A stretch of 64,000 nt of DNA, from the NCBI GenBank assembly GCA_028023455.1, contig JAQFVV010000028.1, forward strand, positions 879,501-943,500, written 5' to 3'. Shown in pieces: positions 12,270 through 24,589 of the stretch. The stretch's first letter is position 1; every line of letters begins with the position of its first letter. The notes under the pieces are model-generated. The model saw only the letters and a program-made list of their open reading frames with translations, did no database searches and was not told the origin of the DNA. The DNA is from Epiperipatus broadwayi (Eukaryota > Onychophora > Udeonychophora > Euonychophora > Peripatidae). The position numbers were made by a program, and so were the translations under genes.

Positions 12270-12400
12270 TCTCCTCTCTTCTTCCGAACTTTCTGGCCTG
12301 ACCAGTGACAGTATTAGCTTGGGAATTGAATCTGGATCCTTAGATTCATGGATATTGAATTTTAAGGTAATACTCTAACTGAGCCATCCTGCCAAAGGTA
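12270..12400 (-). repeat. Repeat G terminus: decayed tRNA-like head and ribozyme
   Basis: On the minus strand GGATGGCTCAGTTAGAG (A-box-like) is followed by GATTCAATTCCC (decayed B box), CACTGGTCAGGCC, then a hammerhead-like core reduced to CGGAAGA and TAAAACAATG. Clearly inactive but homologous to the intact copies at 47.7-47.95 kb. Confidence 0.65.
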
Positions 12401-12597
12401 ACAGTCAGGAGAAAGTTCATACATATATTGGAGATTCTTCCTGATTTCTTCAGTTTTTCTAAGAGTAAAGTTGATTAGTGGCATTATGTATAGTCACCCT
12501 AGGTTGACACATGAGGTTGTTTGCTATTGTCATGTGAGCATCTTTGAATTTTCTTTTTTTGTACTTTTTCCTCTCTATCCAATATTTTTATATTTTC

Positions 12598-12804
12598 TCA
12601 ATTGAACATGTGTTCATTCAAACATACATGGACTGCTACATTATACACATCTGTTTTCTTTTCTCTAGTCATCAGTTTGTGCTCTTGCAATTGCTTTTCA
12701 ATGAGGTGACTGGTTTCACCAATATACATTCTTTCACATTCACAAGATATTTCATAGATGCAATTTTTGCTTTTCAGTATTTCAAGTTTAGGCTTGGAAG
12801 GCAT
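12598..12804 (-). CDS. GIY-YIG endonuclease domain fragment of a Penelope-like element
   Basis: 68 residues. CIYEISC at 15-21 and MYIGET at 26-31 form the two halves of the Penelope-type GIY-YIG motif, followed by an EHKLM segment of the following helix. The frame closes right after HMFN, short of the downstream catalytic Glu region, so the domain is truncated. It lies directly 3' of the RT remnant, the usual domain order. Function in an intact element would be target nicking. Here it is a relic. The methionine start is arbitrary because the frame is an internal piece of a polyprotein-like ORF. Confidence 0.65.
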   Translation of the reverse strand: MPSKPKLEILKSKNCIYEISCECERMYIGETSHLIEKQLQEHKLMTREKKTDVYNVAVHVCLNEHMFN

Positions 12805-13470
12805 TAAAATTGTTCAGAGTGTGTTATGACTCTGGAAAGCTGTTGTGATATTATACTGATTAAGTTTTTCTTGATTTGTCTGCTATTATTTTAGCTATGT
12901 ATGGATACATTATAGTACCAGTAATTATTTTTTCTTTTGATGGTTCTTTTTGTTGTCTATTTAAGGTTTTCTTAATAACAGCTGATGGATAAACATATTT
13001 CTTAAGAGTTTGTTCTACATAGATTTTTTCTTTTTTCAAATCTCTGGTTTCTGAGCAAAATTATTTTGCTTTATTCCATAGTGATAGTATAATTCAATGT
13101 TTTCTGTTTCTGGTATGAATGTATGTATGTGCTAAGTATTTGTCTGTATGTGTGGATTTTCTGTAAACTGTAGTTTTGATTTTTCCATGAGGGAGACTTG
13201 TCACAAGAATATCTAAAGATACAATTTTTTGTTATTTTTTTTGACTCTATCTTGAATTTAATTGAAGGAGATATGTCAGTGATATGTTTTCAGAAAGTTT
13301 GTAGAAGTGCTACACCGTGTGGCCATATAATAAATATATCATCAACATAGCAAAGGCAAACTTTAGATAGTCATGGAGTAGTCATTATGGCTGTGGTTTC
13401 AAGTTCTTCCATGTAAATATTGATAATCAGGGGTGACTATGATGAACCCATAACTATTCCTTAATTTTGT
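12805..13470 (-). pseudogene. Penelope-like reverse transcriptase, C-terminal half, broken
   Basis: Conceptual minus-strand reading in shifting frames gives the palm segment SPLIINIYMEELE (about 13397-13437) and the catalytic motif C as CYVDDIFIIWPHG, with the YVDD codons at 13338-13349. The ...IFIIWPHG tail after YVDD is characteristic of Penelope-like RTs rather than LINE or LTR RTs. Stops and frameshifts interrupt it (for example inside the GSS*SPL segment). The N-terminal fingers and motif A are missing. Confidence 0.7.
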
Positions 13471-13559
13471 TGAAAAAATTCAGTGTATTGAAAGTAGGTT
13501 GTTATTATGCAGAATATTCAAGAATCTAAGGGTACAGATTCAATTACTATGTTAATATT

Positions 13560-13785
13560 GTCACTGATCAGGCAGTTATACCTGAAGAAGAGTGAATAAT
13601 ATCTTTCAAAATTATTGTGCACATACTAATCTGTGTGCTATCATTAACAGTTGAATATAATTGGAAAATTTAAATAAAGTTAATTTTTCTAAAGACATTC
13701 AATACTTAATATTAGATGATGGAAATAGTCCAATATATAATACAACTAAAATACCATCATCACAAACCTTCAGGAAAACACAAAA
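13560..13785 (+). repeat. Repeat G terminus, plus orientation
   Basis: GTCACTGATCAGGCAG, then CCTGAAGAAGAG with a decayed ribozyme (GAAA changed to CAAA), then the shared tail ATTTAAATAAAGTTAATTTTT...AGACATTCAATAC...GATGATGGAAATAGTCCAA, ending in CCATCATCACAAACCTTCAG. The tail is the same in every G copy in the window. Confidence 0.65.
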
Positions 13786-13798
13786 TATTAACTATTAT

Positions 13799-15387
13799 CT
13801 CTATCATTTTAAATGTCATATAACCAACTCTAACTTTTGTATATCAAATAAACACCATTCTGCTTATTCATAACTTTAACGAATTATGATACAGAAGCCA
13901 TTTATAATTACCTTCTTCCGTGCAATTTGGAATATTTTGTAGTCTTGATTTTCCAGATTACCTGTAGCATATATGCATACAAATATGTGAGAATGTAACC
14001 CAGAGACAGAGAAAAACGGAAAAGAGAGAGAATCAAAAAGAGAGAGGAAGAGGAAAAAAGGGAGGAAATGAGATCGATATACATGCTTGAATTTATATGA
14101 AAACAATGACAAAGAGTGATTCCTTTCAGAAACTTTTTTAAAATAATAAATCGATTCCCAGTTGCTTTGGTTTATAATCTAAATTCATTTGTTAACTTTA
14201 TCGCTGACAGGAATTATTAATTATCAGTTTTCAATTATCTATAATTCATTCAGATTTAGAAGGAAATAGTGAATTTACGGGCATAAGGAATTGTAATGCG
14301 TAATAAAAATTAATAACTTTTTAAAAGACATAAATGAAATACGGACTTTAATCATGTACAAAATTAATTCAATAATCAATAATGATTTTAGAAAATGTTG
14401 CAGAATATTATTTATTACAAAATTATTTTGTTCTTAATAGAAATCTTTTTTTTTTTTTTTTAAAAAAAAAAAACTACAACAACAACAAATTTTGCACCTT
14501 TAATTTTTAGATCGTAAAAGTTAATGGACAATATACATTTACGAGCAGTAACGCAAAGCAAGGGATAGTATTACTTACTATCTTGACATAATAGTGGATC
14601 TTGTGCTATTGTTGTTATTGTAAATCAATCAATCAATGAATCAATAGTATTCTGTTGTATGGACAGATTCAAAGAGCAGTCACACCACAAATTCGCCCAT
14701 TTTTTCACTCACTCATTTCATTGCAAAGCTCTTCAATTTCATGTATCTATTCACATCTCTTAATCATCTAATTTATATTTTACACTTTGTGATAAAGCAA
14801 ATGATACATGCTTAATATAAAATTTAAACCTATTCTGATCTGTGGTCAGTGTAGTTAGGGCTTAGTATGGCATATAAAGGAATGTTCCTATTGTACCAGT
14901 TCTTTGAGACACATGATAGTTTACAATTCAGAATGTGACATTATATATAGCATCTTACATTTTAGTTAAATAATGAGCTAATTGATGATATTGAAAATCT
15001 AAACAAATATACATATTTAGTTAAGCATTTGAAATTTTGTTTAAGAGTTATAAAATTAAAGATATCTTAGATTAGTGAAATATAATGGTTTTAAAAATAC
15101 ATTAAATCTGCCAAAAGATGCGTAGATTTAACAATTCAAATAACATTAGATTTTTTTAAATATATATATAATGAATATAAAAATTTAATGTAAAAACTAT
15201 CCCATTCAATATTTAATTTGTCAGAAGTGAGTTTATCAATTCAGCTATCAGTGCTTATTTCTGGTTGCTAGAACATCATAAATTCAATTGGAAGATACTA
15301 GGAGTATGATAAGCCAGAGGAAATTAAATTAAACTCTGCATGATGAATGAGAATCAGACATGGGAAAACATATAAAAGATGTAAAAG
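13799..15387. other. No gene seen
   Basis: AT-rich. Contains a T15/A-rich block (about 14447-14472) and a short (AATC)n-like run near 14625-14645. No frame with a recognisable domain. Confidence 0.45.
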
Positions 15388-15636
15388 AATTTGGGTACTT
15401 ACGTATTAGACCTGCTGTCCATGTTTGCAATAGCAGAATACTGTACCTATCATCAGTGAAGGAGGGGATGTTTGTGACAGCAGAATGCTGTAGTCATGGA
15501 TTTTTAATATGCTGTATTAGAAAGTCATAACTATGGCATTCTGCCAGCACACCCACACACCCCTAATGGAGAAAGATATGGCATTCTATCATCACAAACA
15601 TGCGAAGCAGTTCTAATACGTAAGTACCCGAATTGG
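15388..15636. repeat. Imperfect palindromic element (249 bp)
   Basis: Terminal arms of about 29 bp (AATTTGGGTACTTACGTATT at the left, complement at the right, GTATTAGA/TCTAATAC within) and weaker internal pairing of CATGTTTG with CAAACATG and of CAGAATGCTGTAGTCATG-like blocks. Looks like a MITE or a decayed divergent pair. No TSD was obvious. Confidence 0.65.
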
Positions 15637-15639
15637 TTA

Positions 15640-17700
15640 TTCATAAGCATCAAAAGTTATAATGAAACAAGTATTGCTTTAATTCCAAAAACAAAACAGA
15701 GATTGCTATGAGCACTTTTAAAATGATGGACTGCTAACGATTAAACTGAAAAAAGTCCTAAATGAATCTGATGGTAATTCAAATATTTATGATAGTAAAA
15801 TATAATTTAAAGTAATAGGAACTTATAGCTCTGTAGTGGTATTGGAAAATAGTAATAAATTTGTACCTGTTGGATTAAGAAATAAGAACAGAAAGATATG
15901 GAAAGCAAAGTTTTGTTTAGATGATATACATGGTGATAATAAATGCAGAATATAACCTTTTCTCTCAATTTCAGGAAACATTGAGGTGGTATTATGTATC
16001 AATTTTTTTTATCATTCATGAGATGAATCGAATGGCATCTAAATGGTGTTTATGCTGATAATTAATTATATTGCAGTTTTATGATGAATAGTTCCAACAG
16101 AATAATAATGAATCCATATTTTAGTTTTCATTTTTATATCTAGATGCCAGGAGTTGTCAAAAGATAGAGAAATCCAATAATTTAAAACAGGACATTTTTT
16201 TTTAAAAAAATCATTATTTTAGCTAGTATAGAAAAATCCACTTTCTAATTTTTTTAAAACAAATTTGTCATTTTTAATATTTTTTTCATTATTTAGTTAT
16301 ATTATGCTAAAAATAATTTATTTTGCTCAAACATTATTCAAATTGAAATTACCATATGTGAATAACTAAATTTTGCAAAATTGGCCTCAGATTAACTAGT
16401 TTGTTTTTCACACAAATAATAAACAGTACATGAGAAAAATTTACATTTGAAAAGGTGTTGTCTATAAATCAATTAACTATTGATACAAAGTAGGATTAGA
16501 AAATGTGTTAAAAGTACATTTATGGATCTAGAGTTGCCATAAATTTTGATCATAATATAATAGTAATAGAACTAAGATTAATTTTTAAGGAAGTAAACAA
16601 CAAATACCTGAGCCAAAATTTAAAATTTGTACTGAAAAATTGAAAACAAGCCAACATAATTTACTAAAATGTGATAAGTATTTGAAGTCAAATGGCAATC
16701 GTCTTCCAAAATACTTAAATAATATTCAGGTAAATCATTCTAGTGTATTTATCATATATTTAAATCATTAGTCAACCTACTGAGAGTAATTATAATTGTA
16801 AAACATATATGGTTAGATTTGATATCTTCACTGGGTAGTGATTCATGATTTTGTAGACTTAAACTTATGAGTGTACTATAAATCAGCATATATGTATATA
16901 CTAGAATGGATAATTTATTAGCTTGCCTAGTGATTTTTGGAAATAAAACTGAGGCAGAATAGAGAGTAATAGGCTTAAAGTTGATTATAGAGGAAGAGAT
17001 CAAGAAAACAAGTTTAGTAAATTACAAGCAGTAAAAGATAACGAGATGCCATTGAAATATGATGACTTATTGAAGATATGTTAAAACATCACATATACTC
17101 ATTTCATATCCTACATAGCTTAAGAAAATTTTGAAAGGAAAGATACTGGAGCTCAATATCCATGAATCATAGATTCATTCAATGCCCTTTCTTACTGCTC
17201 AAATGTCCTATGAACTTCCAATCAATAAAACATCTGATTATTTATTTACTGACAATGAAACAACCACAGCAAAAATCTAAATAATTGCAAAGATGAAATT
17301 CTAATAAATGTAGTTACATACAAATGTGAATAAAACTAAAAGAAAAAAAAATGAAAATAATTCAACAGAATAAAATGTTAAGAGTTGTAGTTTGACAGGA
17401 AGGTATAAAAACAATGTCAGCTTTTTAAATATTTTGGATGTTGATTTAAATAATACTGAAAGTATGAATGAAAAAATAGAATAAAAATTGGATTTCAATA
17501 GGTTTGTACATTATTATGTAGCTCTTTGAAATTAGAGTTTAAAATAAGGCTTGTAAACTGTTTAGTTTTGATATTGTTTTAGATGTAGAAGAAACTTGAA
17601 TAATTGTAAAAAGGAATATAAATGAATATGTCTGTAGAGATGGGACTTTGAAAAAAAAAAAAGATCAAAAGTTGGAATGATAAAGTTAAAAAATACAAAT
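15640..17700. other. No gene seen
   Basis: AT-rich; reading frames of 60-83 residues without motifs. No repeat relation recognised. Confidence 0.4.
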
Positions 17701-17704
17701 GTCA

Positions 17705-17920
17705 AAAAAGAAATTGGAAAAATATTATTTATTGAATAGATTAGGATGAGGAAAAAAATTGTATTCTATTTAGAAAATGGGATTTATGAAGAATGCATTG
17801 AAACAGGATGTGGAAAATGAGAAATCTGGAAAAATATTATTTATTGAAGAAATTAGGATGAACAAAAGAAATCATATTCTGTATAGGAATGTATAGAAAT
17901 GGAAGGGATTTGGGGAAAAT
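17705..17920. repeat. Two direct degenerate copies of a ~115-bp unit
   Basis: GGAAAAATATTATTTATTGAA followed by an ATTAGGATGA block and an ATTCTRTWTAG block occurs at about 17716 and again at about 17827. Local tandem duplication in A-rich DNA. Confidence 0.6.
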
Positions 17921-18189
17921 GAGAAAGAGAATAAAAATGTTATCAGAAAATCTTAAGAAAACAAAATCAAGAGGTAGAACTTAGTCTTTGGAAAATAAAT
18001 GAGAATGGTCATGCTTGTCTAAAAATGAGGTTTTAGAAGTAATTATCTCTTTCATTCCAGAGCCACCTATCATCAGCTTAATTAATCAATGACTACTAGG
18101 AGTATACTCATCCAGTGGGGCGTATAATCATAGCAATTAACATTTTAAAACTTTAACTATTATTTAAATTTTATAATCTAGTATTAACT

Positions 18190-18500
18190 GAAACACAGGC
18201 TTATTATATACCTGTGTCTATATATATATAGGGTATATGAGCACAGACTTTCACATGACCCACCACTCTCCATTCTATCTAATAACACTGATACACTTGA
18301 ACACATATATGTTGAAAAGATAAATAATCACCAATATAAGTATTTCATGCTAAACCAGCAATCATCAATTGGTCCAGATTATCATCTCTACACATATATA
18401 CTACAAGTGCTCAGATATATATTAAGATAGACAATCTTCATACTTTAATGGACAGGCTTCAATTTACTCCACACTCCAACTCTTCAACCGTCCATCCAAT
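18190..18500 (-). repeat. Family A copy, minus strand, with decayed hammerhead
   Basis: On the minus strand the order GAGTTGGAGTGTGGAG, TGTCCATTAAAGT, ATGTGTAGAGATGATAATC, ribozyme, then TTATTTATCTTTTCAACATA matches the plus-strand copies at 29.4 and 46.2 kb. Non-coding. Confidence 0.65.
18340..18392 (-). ncRNA. Hammerhead-like motif, family A, decayed
   Basis: Core reads TTGATGA (C3 changed to T), stem II TTGCTG/TAGCAT-like, GAAA retained, stem III ATGCAT lost (GAAATACTTAT). Probably inactive. Confidence 0.6.
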
Positions 18501-18690
18501 TGAAAATCCGATGATGGAATGCTGAAAGGCCACCCTGAGGCCGAGATTCTTGTCACACCCATGTTGACCTAAGGTCAATCCGAACCCCACATGTACAGGA
18601 CATAATCCATTTAGTACATATGCAAGGATGGGCAGACATCTTAGTATTCTAAGTCTAACATACATATATATACACAAATTTTTTTTTTAT
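18501..18690. other. Somewhat GC-richer unique stretch
   Basis: Contains a 72-residue minus-strand frame (18459-18677) without a recognisable domain. It adjoins the family A copy and may be its undescribed 5' part. I do not call a gene. Confidence 0.35.
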
Positions 18691-18699
18691 AGACAATTA

Positions 18700-20815
18700 A
18701 AAAAAAATTTTAAAAAAAATAATTAAATACTATATGTTTGAATTAGGTTAAATTTTATCACCATAATTTTATGTTTTCAGTAGAAAGACATTCTTCCGGA
18801 CTCATTTTCCATTCTATTTCACTTCCTGTTTTCTCTCTTCAGATTAACGTATAGATATAAATTATGTAATGTTTATTTAATTTTTTTAAATAGAAAAATA
18901 TAAATCATAATCCTTAAAACCCATTATTAGAGTATTACCATACAATCTTAAATTCACCTGTCAAAACGTATTATAAACTTCTTTACCAAATTCAAATGTG
19001 AATTTAGATTTCTGAGATTAATAATCCGAGTGTCTGTGTTTATAATCAGCAAATGCTGAACATTAATTTTAAATTAGTAACATTTTTCTTTAATATCAAA
19101 AAGATTGTGTTATTACAGCATGATTTATGATATGTCTTAATAGCATAAACTGTAACAAAAAAAAAAGACTTTATTAATGGATATTCAGGTGGGTTGATAA
19201 GTGGACAATAAAGGCAGCCGCCATCTTGGTTTAATGTTTCTTACTATTAACATGTTGTAGGCATTCAACACTCTCGGTGATAAACCAGATGCTTCTAAGT
19301 TGTTGCCATGGTTACATAATCACCTCTAATAAACAAACTTGTACAAAAACAGTTCTTTTAAATATTGCAAATTGATGCTGAGGGAAAATAAAGAATATTG
19401 AGATTGTATAGACATGAAAACTCCCAGGATTCAATTCTGCAATACTTACACTCTAATTGTGAATATTTCATATACTAATACCTTTTAAAAATAATTTTTA
19501 CTTTAAAAACAGAAAAGAAAAAAAAAAGATTAAAAGCAAAGAAAAAAAGATGTTTATAAGAAAATTCAATATTGAAATAAAAATCTGAAAAGGTACATTA
19601 TGTCATCTGTAAAGTAATATTTGTTTAAATACCACTCTGTCTACGATTAAAGAACACCTGGATGTCTGATAAAATATGACAGCGGAAAAAGTCTAATATA
19701 AAGTTTTATTATCTTTGGGAGGAAAGAAATAGATTTGAATATATTATCCAAGTCTACTCCGATGAAATAAATAATTTTATCAATAAAGTGTTAAAGGAGA
19801 TTAATCAATAATTAAAAAATGCAATCTATTAAAATATATATTTTAAAAAACAACCTTCAAACGAAGAAAGTTTTTTTTTTTTTTATGGCTCTTTTAATTA
19901 TAACAGATATTACAAAGATTTTTTAAAAAAATTTAAGATTGTTTAAAAAAAGTCTTTGAAGTTTAAATGATCGAGACAAAATCGTCAATTAATTATATAG
20001 ATCAATTAAAATAAATGCATTTTCAGTTTCTACTTTGTGTTTATTTATAAATGAGCAATTATTTTTATAATCTGCTTTGAACTTCAATACAGAATTAATT
20101 TTATTAAAATATTTCATAATTAGTTGAAGAGAAAACGGTAGTTACTTAAATATACAAAAATTAAGCACCACACAAATCATTCTTTCCTCTTGCTTTTGAT
20201 GTTTTTTCTACTCTTTCTAGATATACCACAGAATAATAGCAAAAAACTTGGAAATATTAAGAAGAGAGGGGAAAGTGATTGGAAGTTTTTGAAATGTAAA
20301 TTCGAAGACAAAACTTTAAACATTTTAGGATATTAAAACATATAAACATAAAAAGAGCTGATATTAAGAACTTTAACTACCTGTATCATAAATATGTTTT
20401 TAGAAACACATAAATAATATTTAAGAAAAACATAAAAATATTAACACATGATTAGTTATTTAGAGAATCGAGAGATAATTATTGGTAGTAGATTGGGTAC
20501 CACAACTTGAGTTATCTACTCAGATTATAGAAATAAAAGGGAGGATGTGTTAAAGAGAAGTGTAAAGTATGGATGTAGAGAGGTAAAATAGACAATTTGA
20601 AATAGAGAAACATAAAAGGTACATGACATAAATGATGATAGTGAATTGTGAAATCTATTAAGAAGTCATATAAACATGTGGTTCCCAAACTTTTGGTAAA
20701 TCTTATTATTATACATCTCATTCCCTTTTAAGAAAAATAATTCCAAGGTGTTAGACTAGGAGACAAATAATTTACTAGCAATTAATTTAATAAATAATAT
20801 AAATAAATGATATAA
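18700..20815. other. No gene seen
   Basis: AT-rich with poly-A/T runs. No motif in the short frames. Confidence 0.4.
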
Positions 20816-20839
20816 ATACTAATTTAATACATCCACTTT

Positions 20840-20877
20840 ACAATATATATATATGTTAAAACGAAGATTTGCACGGG

Positions 20878-20912
<35 letters not shown>

Positions 20913-20933
20913 TTTATATATATATATATATAA
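20840..20933. repeat. (TA)n microsatellite cluster
   Basis: Three TA runs (about 20842, 20880-20908 and 20918-20933) separated by short unique sequence. Confidence 0.85.
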
Positions 20934-21204
20934 CAGTTATATTAGACAAATTACCATCAGATATTAGAACAATAATCAGTAAAAATCTAAACTGTAAATG
21001 CTTCCTGGATTTAAAAGGGTATTTCCAAATGCAATCTTTTGGAGTTATACAAAGTGTTACAGTATTTCTTTACAGTTTAAGAAAAGAATGCTCACAACTT
21101 TTCACATTCCTTAGTACTTATAGACTGTAGGATTTTAGTTTCTATATAACATTAAGAGATTGCATATAGAAAAGGTACCCTTTGAATGCAGGAAGCATTT
21201 GCAT

Positions 21205-21990
21205 CACATGAGCACCATTGTATGGAGAGTTCGGCCTGTTTTAATGAAGCATTTACAATTGCTATTTTCATTGATACCTGTCTATTAATATCTGATGGGA
21301 ATTTTTCCCATATAAAAATATAACAGATATTTTTACATATTAAAATATTCAAACATTAAAATATCTGTTAAAAAATATTAATTTACTATATATATATACT
21401 TGTTATTTCAGTATTCAATAATTTCATTATCACATATTTAAACTATAAGTTATTATTATTTCCATTACAGACTTTTTCTTAATAACATATAGGCTAGCGT
21501 TTAATTCCATTCTAATTTTGCTATTGTTGTCTAAACAACATATCAGCTAGTATGATAATTTCATACTAATTTTACAGTCTTTCTATAAACTAAATATAGA
21601 TTAGTTTTATAATTCCATACTAATTTTGTCATCCTCTAGACATATAGACTAATATTATAATTCTATACTATCATTATTATTTTTTCACCAACTCTACTGA
21701 CTCTTGAAGCTTAAAAAGTATTGAGATGAATTGTTCATTTTCCTAGTAGATTTTCTGATCCATGGAAGCCAAGTCATTGACAAAAACTCTCACCAATCTT
21801 TTCTGCTGCTTCAAACCACAGTTCCTTGATAATCCAGATTATACATAAGAAGGTGACTCTTACTCTGAAATTATTTACATAATTGTTCTTTATTGAGTAT
21901 TCCATCTTTCAGGACAAATGCAAATACCTCAAGAAGATTAATTAGAACTAATAAGCATTACTGTATGGAGAGTTTTGCTTTGTTTAGAAC
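21205..21990 (+). repeat. Two family B end scraps around a degenerate ~63-bp tandem repeat
   Basis: Scraps at 21212-21245 and 21957-21985 both read GTATGGAGAGTT(C/T)(G/T)GC, the conserved end of family B. Between them, 21480-21685 holds about three and a half degenerate units with the theme ACATATAGACTAGTATTATAAT then CATACTAATTTT. Confidence 0.6.
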
Positions 21991-22640
21991 TAATAAGCTT
22001 GATCCAATTTCTGTAGAATCTTAATTCCTTAAGTTTATTTGATATCTGAAATACTTCTTCTGAATAAATAACAATTGATTTTTTACTTTTTCTATTATGT
22101 TTAATTATAGATCAGTCTCAAAATTAATTAACATTTCATTTAATTATGCTTAATTGGTATGATATTATTTTTATTTTGCTTTACTTTTAATTACCTAATT
22201 GATTTTTTTTTTTTGGAGTTTAATCTTCATTTATTAGCTATATTTCTTACCTGTAAAGATATCAGTTACTTATGTCAGACTAATCATAGCAGAGAATATT
22301 TCAATAAAAAACCACAAAGACATAAAGAGTTAACAATTAATGTGAAATGCCATAATCAAATCTTATAATGTGTTTATCTTTCTATTATAAGATCATCGTA
22401 ATTTAAAATTTAAAAAAATATATAAACATTATAATTTTTGATCACTTCTTCATAAATCTAAGCTTGTTGTTTGCATCAAGATCTCCTTGGTATTTAATTC
22501 ATAATTGTATATTGGACTATTCTAATTATTTAGTTGAAACACTAAATTAAAAAATTCAAATTGGATTATCATAAGTTATGTGTTAAATAAATTTTTAAAA
22601 ATTCATTTCTTTTTTGCACTTTTCACAATTCTTTTTATTA
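21991..22640. other. No gene seen
   Basis: AT-rich; no recognised repeat or domain. Confidence 0.4.
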
Positions 22641-22644
22641 ATTT

Positions 22645-22695
22645 CAGTTATAATGACAGTTTCAACTATCTTAGATGTCTTCTTCAGAGCTGATG
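22645..22695 (-). ncRNA. Hammerhead-like motif, family C, decayed
   Basis: Minus strand: TCTGAAGAAGACATCTAAGA with CTGAAGA at 22681-22687, then GTTGAAACTGTC with GAAA at 22660-22663. Both conserved boxes are present, but the intervening stem II pairs poorly. Confidence 0.5.
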
Positions 22696-23329
22696 ATTGA
22701 GCTGAAGAAAAAGCATTACAAAAAGGATTTGTTTGATAGAGGCAATGAATAAAGAATGAAATAGTATTAAAAATATAATTTGAATTTTAATGTGTGTTAT
22801 TACTAATAGTTAAATGTATTTGGAAAGTTATAAATTTGATTTAAAAAACATTTAAATAATGCATCTTATAATTATAACTATGCTATCAGTTCTGCATAAA
22901 AAATTATGAAGTACTAGAAACTTTTACAACATGACAAAACTGGAATAAGAGAAATAAATTTGCTTTTTAATATTCTAACAGATTGACATTTTCTACTATT
23001 GCCCTTGTGGCAGATTTTGTTAATAACCAGTCTTTGATTTCAGTATAAAATCTTCATTCTATACTAAAAGTCAATAAATTGAACTTGACTTAGAAATTTA
23101 ACCTTGCAAATAAAAATTCATTCTAAAAAATAATCCTTGGAAGTATGTAAATGATGAAAAAATGAATATGTAACCAGAACAAAAACAATTTTCATCATTA
23201 CATGGTGGGAGGAAAAGGAACCAAATATGCAACTCAAGAAAAATTGATGATTTCTTTGTTAACTGAAATTTATTTTTAAAATAGGAATGAATAAATCTGA
23301 AGCATTAATAAATTTATATAACTCTCATA

Positions 23330-23343
23330 AAATATTAAAATTG
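23330..23343. repeat. 14-bp target-site duplication, left copy
   Basis: AAATATTAAAATTG here and exactly at 23684-23697. The paralogous position near 7560-7575 (AAATTTAAAATTG) has a single copy and no insertion. Confidence 0.8.
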
Positions 23344-23683
23344 TAACAAACTGATGCAAGAAAGTTTGTGCATAAAATCCCTATCTCATGCTTTTTCATC
23401 CAATATTGTCAGATTAGTTTTTATCTTGTGGCATTCAGCAGTGATGATCTAGATGCAGTGCTCTCAGATCCAAAGCTCCTCAATGATGACAGACACAAGC
23501 TAGAAACTAGTATGGGGATATTTGATGAGTAGGCACTAGATGGGAATTTTATGCACAAATCTTCTTGATCTATTGATTACTAATGCATGCATTGGGTGGC
23601 ACTACTGTATGGACAGTTTGCTATTATTTTAACAGCTTGTGTAAATATAGAAAATGGTGATCATGTGATGTTTTACTGGTTTT
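23344..23683. mobile_element. Palindromic family B element (divergent hammerheads)
   Basis: 340 bp between 14-bp TSDs. The left arm (about 23355-23435) is a minus-strand family B copy. The right arm (about 23445-23630) is a plus-strand copy ending in TGGTGATCATGTGATG. The plus core reads AATGATGA (C3 lost) with GAAA and an ACTAGT stem III followed by A instead of C. The minus core is also damaged. Hence inactive now, but inserted as a palindrome. Confidence 0.7.
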
Positions 23684-24326
23684 AAATATTAAAATTGCTT
23701 CAATAATTTTTAAAACATCCCAAAAGATTATACTATGCTGTTGGTAACCTGGCAATAATCTGTTACACAAAGAATATTCATTATACAGGCCATAGTTTTC
23801 TTCAATAACATTATGGTCAAATTTATTAACTTCTATTTTTAAAAATAAAACATATATGAATAAAATCAAAGTGTGTGTATGTTTTCTTTTGGCTTTAAAT
23901 AATTATTGTGTAAAAACAATCAGATATATTTAACAAACTATGCAAAAAAATCATGCTTTCTGTTATTCCAAACATTTTTTGAAGTAATATTGTAAATAGC
24001 TTCCAAACTGAAACTACAAAGAACTTATACCATCAACCAAATCAAGAAAGTACAAAAACACTTTGATTTTGATTGACTAATGTAAATACTGACTTCTTCA
24101 GATTTATTTTAAATTTAATAAATCAATATTCTTTAGTCTATTGTTTTAAAAAAATCTATGAAAGTATTACAGTAGATAGTCATAGGGGAGTGATTTAAAA
24201 TGGAAAAAGTAAAGTAACATCTCTGAAGTAAACAGTCATGATAAATACTGGGCCTCTATTCAGTTAAAATAATAAGTAGGCAGAAGTCATGTGATGTTTT
24301 GTTGGTGTTACAACTAAGCTTCTTAT

Positions 24327-24333
24327 GTTGTTG

Positions 24334-24425
<92 letters not shown>
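24327..24425. repeat. (TTG)n(TTA)n microsatellite
   Basis: Four TTG units followed by about 29 uninterrupted TTA units. The 60-residue tyrosine-run frame here is an artefact of the repeat. Confidence 0.95.
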
Positions 24426-24589
24426 TTAGTCATTTAATATCTTTAATAAATTTTATTTTTTGTATGTATATTTTGATTTAACAATGTAAATATTTTAATC
24501 ATTTAAATAATCACTATATGATATATAATAAACTTCATACAAAGTTAAATTTTAGTAGTTTTATAATAAAATAATAATAGCAATTAAAT

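Larger units (their letters stand above)
12121..13785 (-). mobile_element. Truncated Penelope-like element with inverted, tRNA-headed terminal repeats
   Basis: 1665 bp between perfect 13-bp TSDs. The left terminus (12121 to about 12400) is a minus-strand copy of SINE-like repeat G, including a tRNA-like head near 12340-12400. The right terminus (about 13560-13785) is a plus-strand copy of the same repeat without its head. Between them, on the minus strand, lie the C-terminal half of the RT and the GIY-YIG domain. The N-terminal RT half is missing, and numerous stops and frameshifts show that it is dead. The same divergent end arrangement without coding sequence is seen at 47.4-48.2 kb. Confidence 0.7.
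22700..24130 (+). repeat. Dispersed repeat M, second copy, carrying an insertion
   Basis: Collinear with 6.5-8.0 kb: CAATAAATTGAACTTGA, AATTTATTTTTAAAATAGGAA, AAAACATCCCAAAAGATT, ATTAACTTCTATTTTTAAAAA blocks. Interrupted at 23344-23683 by a palindromic family B element that is missing from the other copies. Confidence 0.6.

Noticed and set aside
12544-12807. 87-residue plus-strand frame
   Set aside because: Antisense shadow of the GIY-YIG domain; the minus strand carries the recognisable motif.
15388-15636. Possible divergent hammerheads in this palindrome
   Set aside because: A CTGATGA is present on the minus strand, but no GAAA follows at a suitable distance on either arm.
18459-18677. 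72-residue minus-strand ORF as a host gene
   Set aside because: No domain, no splice or promoter context, and it overlaps the edge of a dispersed repeat.
24299-24481. 60-residue frame with a long tyrosine run
   Set aside because: Translation of a (TTA)n microsatellite.
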